The position numbers and the translations under genes are program-made. Source: Marisediminicola antarctica (GTDB lineage Bacteria; Actinomycetota; Actinomycetes; Actinomycetales; Microbacteriaceae). Taken from it: a stretch of 64,000 nucleotides of DNA. The DNA is taken from contig NZ_CP017146.1 of the NCBI RefSeq assembly GCF_009930795.1, positions 2,976,001-3,040,000 on the forward strand. Direction: 5' to 3'. Of this stretch, positions 6,955 through 17,710 are shown piece after piece. The notes under the pieces were generated by a model. That model did not search any database. It saw only the letters and a list, made by a program, of their open reading frames with translations, and was not told where the DNA came from. Position 1 is the stretch's first letter, and the number at the start of each line of letters is the position of its first letter.

Positions 6955-7526
6955 TGGGTAATGCTACGACCGTCGATCACGACGTCGGCCAGACGGTCGG
7001 GGTGCTCCCGCGCGGCGAACCGCGCCTCCTGCTCGGCCCAGCGATCCCAATTCGACTCGTACAGCTCGCCGTCCCTCGCTATCGCCCGCCGGCGGCGTTC
7101 GGTGGCATCCAGCTCGACCCAGACGCCGAGGGTGGCGAGCGCGCGGCTCGTGCGGCCGAGGGCGCCGGAGCCCTCCACCACGAGAGCCGTCGCCGGATCG
7201 ACTTCGTGCCACTCGGCGGGCGCCCCGGTCGTCCAGTCCCAGCGGCGCCAGCGGCCAGGCTGGCCGGCTGCCAACGGCACCAGAAGGTCGTCGCTGAGCT
7301 GCAGGGCTGCGACCTCGAGGCCGTCCCAGCCGGGGTAGATGTCGTCGAGCCGCACGAGGGAGACCTCCTCCCCCGGTCGATTCGCGGCCCACTGCGCGAC
7401 GATTGACCGCGCAAACGTGCTCTTGCCGGAGCCGGAGCCGCCGTCGACCAGCACGACGGGCAGCCGGGCCGGCGTCGCGGCGGCCGCGAGAGCGGAGAAG
7501 ACGGCCGCGGTCGGCTCGGCCCTCAA
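6951..7526 (-). CDS. P-loop ATP-binding protein, uridine-kinase-like
   Basis: The 191-residue protein has a Walker A GGSGSGKSTFA near residue 30, a LVRLDDIYPGWDG block typical of uridine kinase/phosphoribulokinase-like P-loop kinases, and a VVEGSGAL motif replacing the usual VEG. TTG 7526 is inferred as start because it is the first initiation codon after the ykoC stop (5 nt away) and the P-loop sits near the N-terminus; the upstream frame is antisense-free only inside ykoC. It is cistron 4 of the TPP-regulated operon. The substrate is unknown; a thiamine precursor (HMP, thiazole alcohol or thiamine) is an attractive but unproven idea. Confidence 0.75.
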   Translation of the reverse strand: MRAEPTAAVFSALAAAATPARLPVVLVDGGSGSGKSTFARSIVAQWAANRPGEEVSLVRLDDIYPGWDGLEVAALQLSDDLLVPLAAGQPGRWRRWDWTTGAPAEWHEVDPATALVVEGSGALGRTSRALATLGVWVELDATERRRRAIARDGELYESNWDRWAEQEARFAAREHPDRLADVVIDGRSITQ

Positions 7527-7530
7527 GGGC

Positions 7531-8316
7531 TCACCCGCCGACAATGAAATTCCAGTTTCCGGTCGCGACCGACACCGTGACGGACACCGCGGCGACGACA
7601 ACGCCGATGACGAGCAGCGCGACCTCGGCGGCGCCAAACCGCGACTCGCGGGCCCAGCTCCGCCGGTTGGAGGCGCCGAAGCCGCGCGCCTCCATTGCCG
7701 TCGCAAGTTTGGAGCCGCGGCGGATCGAGAGCACGAGCAACGCGAACGCCTGTCCCGCGAAGCGGCGCAGCCGGCCCCGGTCGGCGATGCCCCGAGCCCG
7801 GCGGGCCAGCTCCAGCGACTTCCAATCGTCAATGAACAGGCCCACGAGGCGCAGCCCACCGAGGGCGCCGATCACGAACCGGGAGGGCAGGTGGAGCACC
7901 TGGGCGAGGCCGTCGGCGAGGTCGGTGGGATCGACCGTGACGAACAGCACGACCGCGGGCAGCCCGATCGCGAGCACGCGCAGGAGAGTGGCGATCGCGA
8001 GCTCGATCGAGCCGTCGCTCACGTTGATGAGGAGGAACTGCAGGTAGCTCTGCCCAGAGGGCTGGCCGTAGAGCAGGATCGTGACGGCGCTGAAGAACGC
8101 GGCGATCGTCACGGGGAGGGTGCGCAGGGCGAAGCGGCGCAGCGAGAGCCCGGCGAAGAGGAACAGCACGCTCTCGAACGCGAGGGCGACGGCGGCCGAC
8201 ACCCAGTCGATGCTCAGCACGAGCGCGATGCTGATGATCGCGGTGGCCCCGAGCTTGGCGACCGGGTTCACCCGATAGATGGCCTGGGTGCCCGCCTGGG
8301 GGGTGAGCACGCTCAC
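7531..8316 (-). CDS. ykoC: ECF transporter transmembrane (T) subunit, YkoC type
   Basis: The 261-residue integral membrane protein has about six hydrophobic segments and the two Ala-Arg-Gly coupling motifs of EcfT proteins: ELARRARGIA (about residue 177) and TAMEARGFG (about 212), which contact the ATPase grooves. The ATG overlaps the ykoD stop as ATGA. With YkoE and the double ATPase it forms a complete dedicated (group I) ECF importer. Confidence 0.9.
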   Translation of the reverse strand: MSVLTPQAGTQAIYRVNPVAKLGATAIISIALVLSIDWVSAAVALAFESVLFLFAGLSLRRFALRTLPVTIAAFFSAVTILLYGQPSGQSYLQFLLINVSDGSIELAIATLLRVLAIGLPAVVLFVTVDPTDLADGLAQVLHLPSRFVIGALGGLRLVGLFIDDWKSLELARRARGIADRGRLRRFAGQAFALLVLSIRRGSKLATAMEARGFGASNRRSWARESRFGAAEVALLVIGVVVAAVSVTVSVATGNWNFIVGG

Positions 8317-9884
8317 GATCGCGCCTCCAGCCGTAACTCGTCGTCGGCGAGCGCGTCGACGAGCCTCGTGTCATGGGTCACGGCGACGACCCCGCTGCCC
8401 GCGTCGAGCAGCTCGGCAAGAAAGGCGACGAGTTCGCGCCAGGTGCGGGCATCCTGGCCGAAGGTCGGCTCGTCGAGCACGAGCAGCCGGGGCCGCGTGA
8501 CGAGCACCGTGGCGACCGACAGTCGACGCTTCTCGCCGCCGGAGAGGGTGAAGGGGTTTGCGTTTGCGAGGCTGCCGAGCCGCAGCCGCTCGAGTAGCGG
8601 GTCGATGCGACGCGCCGTCTGCGCGGCATCCAGCCCGATCGCGCGGGCACCGACGGCGAGTTCATCGCGCACGGTGCCGGCGACGAATTGATGCTCCGGG
8701 TCCTGGAACACCGTTCCGATCCGGGTGACGAGCTCGCGCGACTTCCACGAGAGGGGAGCCGAACCGAGTCCGTCGGCGATGCCGCCCGCATCCACGGTGC
8801 CGGCGGCGGGCCGGATCAGCCCGGCGAGGGTGAGCCCCGTCGTCGACTTGCCTGTGCCGTTTGGGCCGGTGATTGCGAGGCAGCGTCCCGCGTCGATCCG
8901 CAGGTCGATGCCCGAGCGGAGCACGACGCCCGGTCGGCGCCCGACGGCGAGGCCCTCGGTTCGCACGAGCTCGCGTCCCCTCACCCCTGTGCGGGCCGGC
9001 GGCTCCGGCGCGTGCCCGGGCACCCAGACGCCGGATGCGGCCAGCGCGGCGCCCTCGCGCGCCAGCACCTCGTCGGGACGGCCGTCGGCGAGAACTCCGC
9101 CGCCGGGCGAGAGCACGATCACGCGGTCGACAAGCTTCCACCACACCTCAACGCGGTGCTCGATCACAATGAGGGTGGCATCCGACCCGGCGAGCACCCG
9201 CGCGACGGCGTCCCTCACCTCGATCACCCCCTCAGGGTCGAGGTTCGCGGTCGGCTCGTCGAGCAGCAGGAGCCCGGGGCGCATGGCGAGAACCCCGGCG
9301 AGCGCAAGGCGCTGCTTCTGACCGCCGGACAGCTCGCTTGTCGGATGCCGGAGGGGAAGGTCCAGGCCTACGGCATCCAGCGCGTCGGCCACGCGGCGCC
9401 AGATCTCGTCCCGCGGCAGGCCGAGGTTCTCGCATCCGAACGCCACGTCGTCGCCGACACGGGCGAGAACCACCTGCGAATCCGGATCCTGCAGCACCAG
9501 TCCGGCCCGGCCGCGAGCGCTCTCCGGCTCCGCCCCGTCGATGAGCAGCCGTCCCTCGCTGTCGCCCTCGTCCGGGCCGCCGAGCACACCCGCGAGGGCG
9601 TGCATCAGGGTGGACTTGCCCGCGCCGGATGCGCCGAGTAGCAGCACGCGCTCGCCGGGCTCGATGCGCAGGTCGAGCCCGCGCAGCGCCCACGCCGAGC
9701 GGGTGGCGTGCCGCCAGCCCCAGCCGGTCGTCTCGATGGACGCGCCGCCCGCTGCGCCGCCCGCCGCCCCGACAGAGGCGCCACCGCGCGCGCGCCCGGA
9801 TGCCGGCGCGGCGGTCGGCGCGGCAGCCGTCGCGGCGGTCGGCGCGGCGGTGCCCTCCGGGGGCGTGAGCGGCGAGGCGGTCAT
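8313..9884 (-). CDS. ykoD: ECF transporter double-ATPase subunit, YkoD type
   Basis: The 523-residue protein fuses two ABC domains. Domain 1 has Walker A LLGASGAGKST, signature LSGGQKQRLALAG and Walker B LLLLDEPTANLD. Domain 2 has ITGPNGTGKST, LSGGEKRRLSVATV and LLVLDEPTFGQD. The first ~50 residues are an unusual Ala/Gly/Pro/Thr low-complexity tail (TAAPTAATAAAPTAAP). It energises uptake through YkoC and YkoE; start ATG 9884 lies 9 nt after the ykoE stop. Confidence 0.93.
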   Translation of the reverse strand: MTASPLTPPEGTAAPTAATAAAPTAAPASGRARGGASVGAAGGAAGGASIETTGWGWRHATRSAWALRGLDLRIEPGERVLLLGASGAGKSTLMHALAGVLGGPDEGDSEGRLLIDGAEPESARGRAGLVLQDPDSQVVLARVGDDVAFGCENLGLPRDEIWRRVADALDAVGLDLPLRHPTSELSGGQKQRLALAGVLAMRPGLLLLDEPTANLDPEGVIEVRDAVARVLAGSDATLIVIEHRVEVWWKLVDRVIVLSPGGGVLADGRPDEVLAREGAALAASGVWVPGHAPEPPARTGVRGRELVRTEGLAVGRRPGVVLRSGIDLRIDAGRCLAITGPNGTGKSTTGLTLAGLIRPAAGTVDAGGIADGLGSAPLSWKSRELVTRIGTVFQDPEHQFVAGTVRDELAVGARAIGLDAAQTARRIDPLLERLRLGSLANANPFTLSGGEKRRLSVATVLVTRPRLLVLDEPTFGQDARTWRELVAFLAELLDAGSGVVAVTHDTRLVDALADDELRLEARS

Positions 9885-9892
9885 GCGCGTTC

Positions 9893-10519
9893 TCAGGCGC
9901 GCGCGGTCTGGACCCGGCCCGACGCAAACCGGCTGAGCACACCCGTCTTCGCGAGGGCGCGCACGATCAGCCAGGAGCCGAGGCCCGCGATCACGGCACC
10001 GGAGATGATCGCGGAGACGGTGTAGATCGCCTGGAATGCGGTGTCGGCTCCCGGGTACCAGAGCACGAGGTCGTTGATGGCCATGGCGAGTCCAGCACCG
10101 GCACCCGCGAGGATCGCGACGCCGAGCTTCCAGCTGGAGTAGAGGAATATCAGAAACACGAGCTCTGCGCCGAGCCCCTGCACAAGGCCGGCCTCAATCG
10201 TCAGGAACCCGCCCCACTTGGCCCCGAGCAGTGCCGACACCGTGGCGGCGACGACCTCGGTGTAGAGCGCCGCTCCCGGCTTGCGGATGACGAGCCCTCC
10301 GAGCACGCCCGCAAACAGCCACACCCCGTAGAACAGCGCTTGCGACCCGGGAAGCAGGGCTTCGAAGGGGGCGGTAACCGGGGCGTACAGCTGGTTCCAG
10401 CCGAAGAAGATCAGCGCGGCGGCGACCCCGAGCACGCTCGCGACGACGATATCGACAACTCTCCAGCGGTAGTTGATGCGCTGGAACGAAGCCTTGGTGG
10501 TGATGAGTGTGTTCTGCAC
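9893..10519 (-). CDS. ykoE: ECF transporter substrate-binding (S) component, YkoE family
   Basis: The 208-residue protein has about six membrane helices; the FGWNQLYAPVTAPFEALLPGSQALFYGVW block (helix 1-2 loop, split here) followed by GAKWGGFLTIEAGLVQGLGAELVF is characteristic of YkoE, the S-component associated with thiamine or HMP uptake. GTG 10519 has AGGGC 7 nt upstream. It is the first cistron after a TPP riboswitch, which is the main evidence for thiamine-related specificity. Confidence 0.9.
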   Translation of the reverse strand: MQNTLITTKASFQRINYRWRVVDIVVASVLGVAAALIFFGWNQLYAPVTAPFEALLPGSQALFYGVWLFAGVLGGLVIRKPGAALYTEVVAATVSALLGAKWGGFLTIEAGLVQGLGAELVFLIFLYSSWKLGVAILAGAGAGLAMAINDLVLWYPGADTAFQAIYTVSAIISGAVIAGLGSWLIVRALAKTGVLSRFASGRVQTARA

Positions 10520-10593
10520 TATCGTGCCCTTTCAGTGAAATGAAGTGGGCACGGGTGCGGATCGAGACGGTTGCCTCGACCCGGAGAGAATCT

Positions 10594-10683
10594 GCCTCCC
10601 TGCGCTGGCATGATCCAGATCAGGTTCGACGGTCGAAGCTTGGAGAAGCTTCCTCTCAGCCCGGCTCACCGGACTCCCGTGTT
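10594..10683 (-). ncRNA. TPP riboswitch (THI element)
   Basis: On the minus strand the conserved blocks appear in order: GGGAGTCCGGTGAGCCGG, GCTGAGAGG (thi-box core), ACCGTCGAACCTGATCTGG, ATGCCAGCGCAGGGAGG. These match the pyrimidine-sensing J3/2 (CUGAGA) and pyrophosphate-sensing helices of TPP aptamers. A P3 hairpin (AAGCTTCTCCAAGCTT) lies between. The aptamer lies 75 nt upstream of ykoE GTG. No clear intrinsic terminator was found, so control is probably at translation initiation or via Rho; that is inferred. Confidence 0.97.
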
Positions 10684-10690
10684 CGAGTCG

Positions 10691-10696
10691 ACTATA
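10691..10696 (-). promoter_or_regulatory. -10 box for the TPP-riboswitch operon
   Basis: TATAGT on the minus strand ends about 7 nt before the first aptamer nucleotides, so the transcript would begin at the riboswitch itself. No strong -35 was seen. It lies just outside the 3' end of the neighbouring acetyltransferase gene. Confidence 0.5.
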
Positions 10697-10713
10697 CGCC
10701 GGTCCGCGGGTGG

Positions 10714-11175
10714 TTACACCTCGAGGAGCATTATCGTGCGGCCGTCGCGGGTGCGCCCGACATCGCCGAAGCCGAACGAGCTGTACAGGGCGAACGCGGC
10801 ATCGTTTCCCGCTCGAACGTTGAGCCCGACCCGGCGAACGCTCGGATGCTCCGACGAGAGCCAGTCGAGAATCGCGGCGACCGCTGCTCGACCGAGCCCT
10901 CGGCCCTGTGCCTCCGCCTGGATCAGTAGGTTGTGCACCCACGCCGACTGCGCGCCACCGAGCCGGTCGTCTCGGTCGATGCTCACGGCGACGATCCCGA
11001 CCGGCTCACCGCGCTCGGCAACCAGGAACGGGTGCCAGACCTGGGCTCCGGGCCGGTCGTGGCACTTCGCGAGCATCAGCGCGGCCGGGGCCACGCGGTG
11101 CGATTCGGCGGGGGTGAGACGCACACCGAGGGCGTCGGGGAGGTTGTCGCGAGTGATGGGCGCGAGAACAAGCAT
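10714..11175 (-). CDS. GNAT family N-acetyltransferase
   Basis: The 153-residue enzyme contains VHNLLIQAEAQGRGLGRAAV, with the Q-G-R-G-L-G acetyl-CoA loop, preceded by the substrate strand FLVAERGEPVGIVAVS and followed by NDAAFALYSSFGF. The arrangement matches RimI/MarR-associated small-molecule acetyltransferases; the substrate is unknown. TAATCT ends 6 nt before the ATG, so the message is probably leaderless. It ends 30 nt from the TPP-riboswitch start and is not part of that operon. Confidence 0.87.
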   Translation of the reverse strand: MLVLAPITRDNLPDALGVRLTPAESHRVAPAALMLAKCHDRPGAQVWHPFLVAERGEPVGIVAVSIDRDDRLGGAQSAWVHNLLIQAEAQGRGLGRAAVAAILDWLSSEHPSVRRVGLNVRAGNDAAFALYSSFGFGDVGRTRDGRTIMLLEV

Positions 11176-11275
11176 CCGCTCAGATTACCGTGCTGTGGAC
11201 TGCTCTGATCAGCCACGCAGCATCCGGTCGGGCGTTTCGGGATACGGTTGACTTCCATTCTGACTAGGAGCTGCA

Positions 11276-13468
11276 TTGGAAACTTGGCCCGGATCGGCTT
11301 ACCCGCTCGGCGCAACGTTCGATGGAAGTGGCACCAATTTCGCCATCTTCAGCGAGGCCGCCGAAAAGGTTGAACTCTGTCTATTTGACGAGGACGGCAC
11401 CGAAACAAAAATTCAAGTCCACGAGGTCGACGCCTACGTGTGGCACTGCTACCTGCCCCAGGTGCAGCCGGGCCAGCGCTATGGCTACCGCATGCACGGC
11501 GCGTACGACCCAGAGAACGGCCAGCGCACCAACGCGAACAAGCTGCTGCTCGACCCCTACGCCACGGCGACCGCCGGGGATTTCGACTGGGATCCGTCTC
11601 TTTTCTCCTACAACTTCGGCGACCCCACCTCGGTCAACAACGACGACTCCGCACCGCACATGATGCTCGGCGTGGTCATGAATCCGTTCTTCGACTGGGC
11701 TGGTGACCGACCACCTCGCATCCCCTACGCCGAGACGGTCATCTACGAGGCGCACGTCAAGGGAATGACCCAGCTGCACCCCGATGTGCCGGAGGAGCAG
11801 CGCGGAACCTATGCCGGCCTCGCGCATCCTTCCGTGATCGAGCACCTCCAGCACATCGGTGCCACCGCGATCGAACTCATGCCGGTCCACCAGTTCGTGC
11901 AGGACAACACCCTGCTCGAGAAGGGCCTGCGCAACTACTGGGGCTACAACACGATCGGCTTCTTTGCGCCGCACAACAGCTACTCCGCGGCGGGCCAGCT
12001 CGGCCAGCAGGTGCAGGAGTTCAAGGGAATGGTGCGCGCGTTCCACGACGCCGGCATCGAGGTCATCCTCGATGTGGTGTACAACCACACGGCCGAGGGA
12101 AACCACCTCGGACCGACGCTGAGTTTCAAGGGCATCGACAACGAGGCGTACTACCGCCTCATGGAAGATGACAAGCAGCACTACATGGACTACACGGGCA
12201 CGGGCAACTCGCTCAACGTGCGCCACCCGCACTCGCTGCAGCTCATCATGGACAGCCTGCGCTACTGGGTCACCGAGATGCACGTCGACGGCTTCCGCTT
12301 CGACCTCGCCTCCGCGCTCGCCCGCGAGTTCTACGACGTCGACAAGCTGTCGACCTTTTTCGAGCTCGTGCAGCAGGATCCGATCGTCTCCCAGGTGAAG
12401 CTCATCGCCGAGCCATGGGATGTCGGGCCCGGCGGCTACCAGGTGGGCAACTTCCCGCCCCAGTGGACCGAGTGGAACGGCAAGTACCGCGACACCGTGC
12501 GCGACTTCTGGCGCGGCGAGCCCTCGACGCTGGGCGAGTTCGCGTCGCGCTTCACCGGCTCGGCCGACCTCTACGAGCAGGACGGCCGACGCCCGGTCGC
12601 GTCGATCAACTTCGTCACCGCCCACGACGGCTTCACCATCGCCGACCTCGTCTCCTACAACGAGAAGCACAACGAAGCCAATGGCGAGGGCAACAACGAC
12701 GGCGAATCGCACAACCGCTCCTGGAACTCGGGCGCCGAGGGTCGGACCGACGATGAGAAGGTGCTGACCCTGCGCGCCCGCCAGCAGCGCAACTTCCTCG
12801 CCACCCTCCTGCTGTCGCAGGGTGTGCCGATGGTGCTGCACGGCGACGAACTCGGCCGCACCCAGCAGGGCAACAACAACACCTACGCGCAGGACTCCGA
12901 GATCGCCTGGGTGCACTGGGACCGCGCGGACACCCCGCTCGTCGAGTTCGTCTCGTCGATCACGCGGCTCCGCAAGGAGCATCCGACCTTCCGCCGCGCG
13001 CGTTTCTTTGACGGGCGCCCCGTGCGACGCGGCGAGGGCGAGCCGCTGCCCGACATCGTTTGGTTGACCCCCGACGGCACCGCGATGAACCCCGAGGACT
13101 GGGATGCCGGATTCGGGCGTGCCATCGGCGTGTTCCTCAACGGCAACGGCATCCGCGGCCGCGATGCGCGCGGTGAATTCATCCACGACCGCAACTTCGT
13201 GTTGTACTTCAACGCCCACGATGACGTCGTCGAGTTCACTCTCCCGGCCGACGAGTACTCGGCCGAATGGGAGACGGTCGTCGACACCGCCGGTTCGTTC
13301 GCGGATGGAGAGCCGATCAAGGCCGGCCAGGTCATCCCGGTCGCCGCAAAGGCCCTCGTGGTCCTGCGCGCATTCACCACAGCGGAGGCCGAGCCCGACC
13401 ACTCCGTCGCCGCGTCCCTGCTCTACCAAATGCAGACCGAAGCTATCACCCTCCCGAAGGTCACCTGA
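11276..13468 (+). CDS. glgX: Glycogen debranching enzyme GlgX/TreX
   Basis: The 730-residue GH13 enzyme hydrolyses alpha-1,6 branches, giving linear maltodextrins. An N-terminal CBM48 domain ([19 protein letters not shown]) precedes the (beta/alpha)8 barrel: [11 protein letters not shown], nucleophile in [10 protein letters not shown], acid/base in LIAEPWDVG, and third Asp in [12 protein letters not shown] 11276 follows AGGAG by 6 nt. Its TGA overlaps the treY ATG, so it is the TreX of a treX-treY-treZ operon that converts glycogen-type glucans to trehalose. Confidence 0.96.
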   Translation: METWPGSAYPLGATFDGSGTNFAIFSEAAEKVELCLFDEDGTETKIQVHEVDAYVWHCYLPQVQPGQRYGYRMHGAYDPENGQRTNANKLLLDPYATATAGDFDWDPSLFSYNFGDPTSVNNDDSAPHMMLGVVMNPFFDWAGDRPPRIPYAETVIYEAHVKGMTQLHPDVPEEQRGTYAGLAHPSVIEHLQHIGATAIELMPVHQFVQDNTLLEKGLRNYWGYNTIGFFAPHNSYSAAGQLGQQVQEFKGMVRAFHDAGIEVILDVVYNHTAEGNHLGPTLSFKGIDNEAYYRLMEDDKQHYMDYTGTGNSLNVRHPHSLQLIMDSLRYWVTEMHVDGFRFDLASALAREFYDVDKLSTFFELVQQDPIVSQVKLIAEPWDVGPGGYQVGNFPPQWTEWNGKYRDTVRDFWRGEPSTLGEFASRFTGSADLYEQDGRRPVASINFVTAHDGFTIADLVSYNEKHNEANGEGNNDGESHNRSWNSGAEGRTDDEKVLTLRARQQRNFLATLLLSQGVPMVLHGDELGRTQQGNNNTYAQDSEIAWVHWDRADTPLVEFVSSITRLRKEHPTFRRARFFDGRPVRRGEGEPLPDIVWLTPDGTAMNPEDWDAGFGRAIGVFLNGNGIRGRDARGEFIHDRNFVLYFNAHDDVVEFTLPADEYSAEWETVVDTAGSFADGEPIKAGQVIPVAAKALVVLRAFTTAEAEPDHSVAASLLYQMQTEAITLPKVT

Positions 13469-15840
13469 TGCGCCTCCCGATCTCGACCTACCGGCTGCAG
13501 ATCCGGGAGTCGTTCGACCTGCACAAGGCCGCGGGAATCGCGCGCTACGTGCACGATCTCGGCGCCGACTGGCTGTACTTCTCTCCGCTGCTGAAGGCGG
13601 AGGATGGTTCCGACCACGGCTATGACGTGACCGACCACTCGCTCATCGATCCCGCGCGCGGAGGAGCGGCGGGGCTGGATGCCGCGTCGGCCGCCGCGCG
13701 CGCGCTCGGCCTCGGCATCCTCATCGACATCGTGCCGAACCACGTCGGCGTTCAGACACCGGCTCAGAGCGTCTGGTGGTGGGACCTGCTCACCCACGGA
13801 CAGGCCTCACGCTTCGCGGAGGCGTTCGACGTGGACTGGGAATTCGGCGGCGGAAAACTGCGCCTGCCGGTGCTCGGCGACGCCTCCGACGACACGGGCG
13901 AGCAGGGGGAACTGGACAAGCTCACGATCACGAAGGGCGAGCTGCGTTACTACGACAACCGGTTTCCCATTGCACCCGGCACGGCCGACGACGGCGCGAC
14001 ACCGGTCGAGGTGCACGCGCGCCAAAACTACGAGCTCATGAACTGGCGGCGGGCCGACGCCGAGCTCAACTACCGCCGCTTCTTCGCCGTGAACACACTC
14101 GCCGGCATCCGGGTGGAGACCCCCTGGGTCTTCGACGAGTCGCACGTGGAGATCGTCCGGTGGATTAGCGAGGGCCTCGCCGACGGACTCCGCGTCGACC
14201 ACCCCGACGGGCTCGCCGACCCGGCCGGCTACCTCGACGACCTCGCCACCGCCACCGGCGGCACCTACGTGCTCGTGGAGAAGATCCTCGAGGGCGAGGA
14301 ACGGCTGCCGTCGTCGTGGGCCACCGCCGGCACGACCGGCTACGACGCCCTCGCCGACATCGACCGGGTGATGGTCGACCCCGACGGCCGGGCCGCGCTC
14401 GACGCTCTCGACTCGAAGCTGCGCGACCAGTCCGAGGTCGTCTCCTGGACCGATCTCATCCACGGCACCAAGCGCGGCATCGCCGACGGCATCCTGTGCT
14501 CCGAGGTGCTGCGGATCGAACGCGACCTCGGCCGCGCGGTTGACGAGGTCACGGCCGCGGAGGGCTCTGAGATCTCTCGCACCGCTGACGCACTCGCGGA
14601 GCTGCTCGCCTGCTTCCCCGTCTATCGCTCCTACCTCCCGCTCGGGCTCGAGCACCTCCACGAGGCATCCGACCTGGCGAAGAGGCACCGGCCTGAGCTG
14701 GCGGAGGAGATCGACTCCCTGCTCGTCGTCTTGTCGGATGCCGAGCATCCGGCCGCGATCCGGTTCCAGCAGACCTCGGGCATGGTGATGGCGAAGGGTG
14801 TCGAGGACACCGCGTTCTACCGGTACACCCGCCTGGGCTCGCTCACCGAGGTCGGGGCTGACCCAGCCGAGTTCTCGATCGATGTGGCCGAGTTCCACCA
14901 CCGCCAGCAGATGCGCCAGGCCAGCTTCCCCGCGTCTCTCACGACCCTGTCCACGCACGACACCAAGCGTGGCGAGGACGTGCGGGCGCGCATCAACGTG
15001 CTCGCCGAGATGCCCGACGAGTGGGAGGCCACCCTCGGGCAGCTTCGCGAGCAGGTGCCACTCGGCGACGGACCACTCGAGGTGCTGCTCTGGGAGGCCA
15101 TCGTCGGCGCCTGGCCGGCATCGCGCGAACGACTGCACGCGTACGCGGAGAAGGCGGCCCGCGAAGCCGGGGACTCCACCACCTGGACGGCCCCGTCGGA
15201 GGACTTCGAACAGCGGATGCATGCGCTCATCGACAGCGCGTTCGACAACCCCCGCGTGACCGAGCTCATCGAGGGGTTCCTCGCCCAGATCACCGCCGCC
15301 GGCTGGAGCAACTCCCTCTCGGCGAAGTTGATCCAGCTCACGGCTCCCGGTGTGCCGGACGTCTACCAGGGCAGTGAGCTGTGGGAGACCTCCCTCGTCG
15401 ACCCCGACAATCGCCGCGCCGTCGACTTCGACCTGCGGCAGCTGTACCTCGTCGCGATCGACGGCGGGGTACTGCCCGAGATCGATGAGACGGGTGCCGC
15501 GAAACTGCTCGTGGTCGCGCGCGCCCTGCGCCTGCGCCGCGATCATCAGGAGCTCTTCAGCCGGTATGCCCCTCTCGAGGCGCACGGGACCGCCGCGAAG
15601 CACGCCATCGTCTTCGATCGCGGCGATGTCGTGACCGTCGCCACTCGGCTCCCGGTCGGACTCGACCGCGCTGGCGGCTGGGGCGACACCACGGTCATCC
15701 TCGCCGGACGCCCCGTAGTCGACGTCATCAGCGGACGGGTCTTCGACGGCGGCACGATCGCGCTCTCCGACCTGCTCGACCGCTACCCGGTGGCGCTCCT
15801 CGTGCCCACTGACCTCCTCCCGGACGGAGCCGCGCGATGA
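13468..15840 (+). CDS. treY: Maltooligosyl trehalose synthase
   Basis: The 790-residue GH13 enzyme isomerises the terminal alpha-1,4 bond of maltooligosaccharides to alpha,alpha-1,1. The start [11 protein letters not shown] is the family's invariant N-terminus. Barrel motifs include [24 protein letters not shown] (nucleophile Asp), [10 protein letters not shown] (acid/base Glu), and [22 protein letters not shown] 13468 overlaps the glgX stop; the long open frame upstream lies within glgX and is not used. It is coupled by ATGA to treZ. Confidence 0.97.
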   Translation: MRLPISTYRLQIRESFDLHKAAGIARYVHDLGADWLYFSPLLKAEDGSDHGYDVTDHSLIDPARGGAAGLDAASAAARALGLGILIDIVPNHVGVQTPAQSVWWWDLLTHGQASRFAEAFDVDWEFGGGKLRLPVLGDASDDTGEQGELDKLTITKGELRYYDNRFPIAPGTADDGATPVEVHARQNYELMNWRRADAELNYRRFFAVNTLAGIRVETPWVFDESHVEIVRWISEGLADGLRVDHPDGLADPAGYLDDLATATGGTYVLVEKILEGEERLPSSWATAGTTGYDALADIDRVMVDPDGRAALDALDSKLRDQSEVVSWTDLIHGTKRGIADGILCSEVLRIERDLGRAVDEVTAAEGSEISRTADALAELLACFPVYRSYLPLGLEHLHEASDLAKRHRPELAEEIDSLLVVLSDAEHPAAIRFQQTSGMVMAKGVEDTAFYRYTRLGSLTEVGADPAEFSIDVAEFHHRQQMRQASFPASLTTLSTHDTKRGEDVRARINVLAEMPDEWEATLGQLREQVPLGDGPLEVLLWEAIVGAWPASRERLHAYAEKAAREAGDSTTWTAPSEDFEQRMHALIDSAFDNPRVTELIEGFLAQITAAGWSNSLSAKLIQLTAPGVPDVYQGSELWETSLVDPDNRRAVDFDLRQLYLVAIDGGVLPEIDETGAAKLLVVARALRLRRDHQELFSRYAPLEAHGTAAKHAIVFDRGDVVTVATRLPVGLDRAGGWGDTTVILAGRPVVDVISGRVFDGGTIALSDLLDRYPVALLVPTDLLPDGAAR

Positions 15841-17549
15841 TCCGCGAGATTTGGGCGCCCAACGCTGGCGCCGTCACACTGCTGGCCGACGGCCAGACGC
15901 ATCCGATGAACGCGGGCGAGAACGGCTGGTGGAGGGTGGACGCGCCCGCCCCGGCATCCGCCTACGGGTTCCTGCTCGACGACGACGCGACCCCGCTGCC
16001 CGATCCGCGCTCCCGCCGTCAGCCGGACGGAGTGCACGCACTCTCGCGCGACTTCGACCCCGCGAGCTTCGCCTGGACCGACGGCTCCTGGACCGGCCGC
16101 CAGCTCGCCGGCGGCATGATCTATGAGCTGCACCTCGGCACGTTCACCCCCGAGGGCACCCTCGACTCTGCAATCGACCGGCTCGACCACCTCGTCTCGA
16201 TCGGCGTCGACTTCGTCGAGCTCCTGCCCGTCAACGGCTTCAACGGCACGCACAACTGGGGCTACGACGGCGTCGCCTGGTTCACGGTCTCCGAGACCTA
16301 CGGCGGACCAGCGGCCTACCAGCGGTTCGTCGACGCGTGCCACTTGCGCGGACTCGCCGTCATCCAGGACGTCGTGCACAACCACCTCGGCCCGAGCGGC
16401 AACTACCTGCCCCGCTTCGGCCCGTACCTGCACGAGGAGAGCGCGAACACCTGGGGATCGTCGGTCAACCTCGACTCCCCCGAGGTGCGCCGCTACATTC
16501 TCGACAACGCGATGATGTGGATGCGCGACTATCACGTCGATGGCCTGCGGCTCGATGCGGTGCACGCGCTCGTCGACAGCTCGCCGAAGCACCTGCTGCA
16601 GGAGATGGCGGAGGAGACGGATGCGCTCTCGGCGTTCCTCGGCCGCCCGCTAAGCCTCATCGCCGAGTCCGACCTCAACGACCCGAAGCTCATCACACCC
16701 CGGGAGGCGGGCGGCTACGGTCTGGCCGCGCAGTGGAGCGACGACTTCCACCATGCCGTGCATGTCTCCCTCACCGGCGAGGTCACCGGCTACTACGCCG
16801 ACTTCGCCAAGCTCGAGTCGCTCGCCAAGGTACTGACGAAGGGTTTCTACCACGACGGCACCTTCTCGTCGTTCCGCGAGCGGAACCACGGCAGCCCGGT
16901 CGACACCGAGAACATGCCGACGTGGCGTCTCGTGGTCGCGAACCAGAACCACGACCAGATCGGAAACCGTGCGATCGGCGACCGGTTGAGCGCGACGCTC
17001 GACTACGGCCAGCTCGCGATCGCCGCCGTGCTCACGCTCGCTGGCCCGTCCACGCCGATGCTGTTCATGGGCGAGGAGTGGGGCGCGTCAACTCCGTGGC
17101 AGTTCTTCACGTCGCATCCGGAGCCCGAGCTCGGCACCGCGACGGCCGAGGGCCGCATCCGCGAGTTCGAGAAGATGGGCTGGGACCCAGCCGTCGTTCC
17201 CGACCCGCAGGCGTCCTCGACGTTCACCGACTCGAAGCTCGACTGGTCCGAGCTGCAATCGGGCGACCATGCGCGGCTGCTGGCCGTGTACCGGGCGCTC
17301 GCGCGGCTTCGCGCTGAGCATCCGGAGTTCACCGACCCTCGTTTCACGGCGATCGATGTGGACTTCGACGAGGACGCACGCTGGTTCGTGCTGCACCGAG
17401 GCACGGCGAGCATCGTGGTCAACTTCGCCGCAACAGAGCAGGAGCTGCCCCTCTCGGGCCGCGTGCTGCTCGCGACGGATGCCGCGACGGCGCTGACCCC
17501 GACCGGGATCTGGCTCCCCGGGCACAGTGCGGTGATCCTCGCCCGCTGA
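15837..17549 (+). CDS. treZ: Maltooligosyl trehalose trehalohydrolase
   Basis: The 570-residue GH13 enzyme releases trehalose from the TreY product. After an N-terminal CBM48-like domain, [15 protein letters not shown] opens the barrel; motifs are [29 protein letters not shown] (nucleophile), [10 protein letters not shown] (acid/base) and [19 protein letters not shown] overlaps treY by 4 nt. It ends the trehalose operon; immediately downstream begins a repeat-rich non-coding block. Confidence 0.97.
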   Translation: MIREIWAPNAGAVTLLADGQTHPMNAGENGWWRVDAPAPASAYGFLLDDDATPLPDPRSRRQPDGVHALSRDFDPASFAWTDGSWTGRQLAGGMIYELHLGTFTPEGTLDSAIDRLDHLVSIGVDFVELLPVNGFNGTHNWGYDGVAWFTVSETYGGPAAYQRFVDACHLRGLAVIQDVVHNHLGPSGNYLPRFGPYLHEESANTWGSSVNLDSPEVRRYILDNAMMWMRDYHVDGLRLDAVHALVDSSPKHLLQEMAEETDALSAFLGRPLSLIAESDLNDPKLITPREAGGYGLAAQWSDDFHHAVHVSLTGEVTGYYADFAKLESLAKVLTKGFYHDGTFSSFRERNHGSPVDTENMPTWRLVVANQNHDQIGNRAIGDRLSATLDYGQLAIAAVLTLAGPSTPMLFMGEEWGASTPWQFFTSHPEPELGTATAEGRIREFEKMGWDPAVVPDPQASSTFTDSKLDWSELQSGDHARLLAVYRALARLRAEHPEFTDPRFTAIDVDFDEDARWFVLHRGTASIVVNFAATEQELPLSGRVLLATDAATALTPTGIWLPGHSAVILAR

Positions 17550-17593
17550 AGCCATGAGCCAGGGTCATCCAGTCTCACTGGTCGCACCCCGCA

Positions 17594-17685
17594 CACTCAC
17601 GATCACGCCGAGTACGCAGTAGTGGCTGCTCCCCCACTGCCGCGAGCGACCACAACTCCGTACTCGACGACGAACGAGGTCACGC
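17594..17685. repeat. Palindromic repeat, copy 1 of a 92-bp direct repeat
   Basis: This 92-bp unit is repeated at 17910-18001 with only two differences. It contains an imperfect inverted repeat: CGCCGAGTACGCAGTAGTGG (from 17606) pairs with CCACAACTCCGTACTCGACG (ending 17669), so RNA or single-stranded DNA would fold into a long hairpin. A diverged relative lies at 60873-60936. Confidence 0.85.
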
Positions 17686-17710
17686 CGTCATCCCACCCCG
17701 CCACCGGCAC

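Noticed and set aside
11381-13429. 682-codon antisense ORF opposite glgX (and a similar one opposite treY, 13807-15603)
   Set aside because: Typical of GC-rich coding DNA, where the complementary frame lacks stops; composition is Val/Arg/Glu-biased and no domain is visible.
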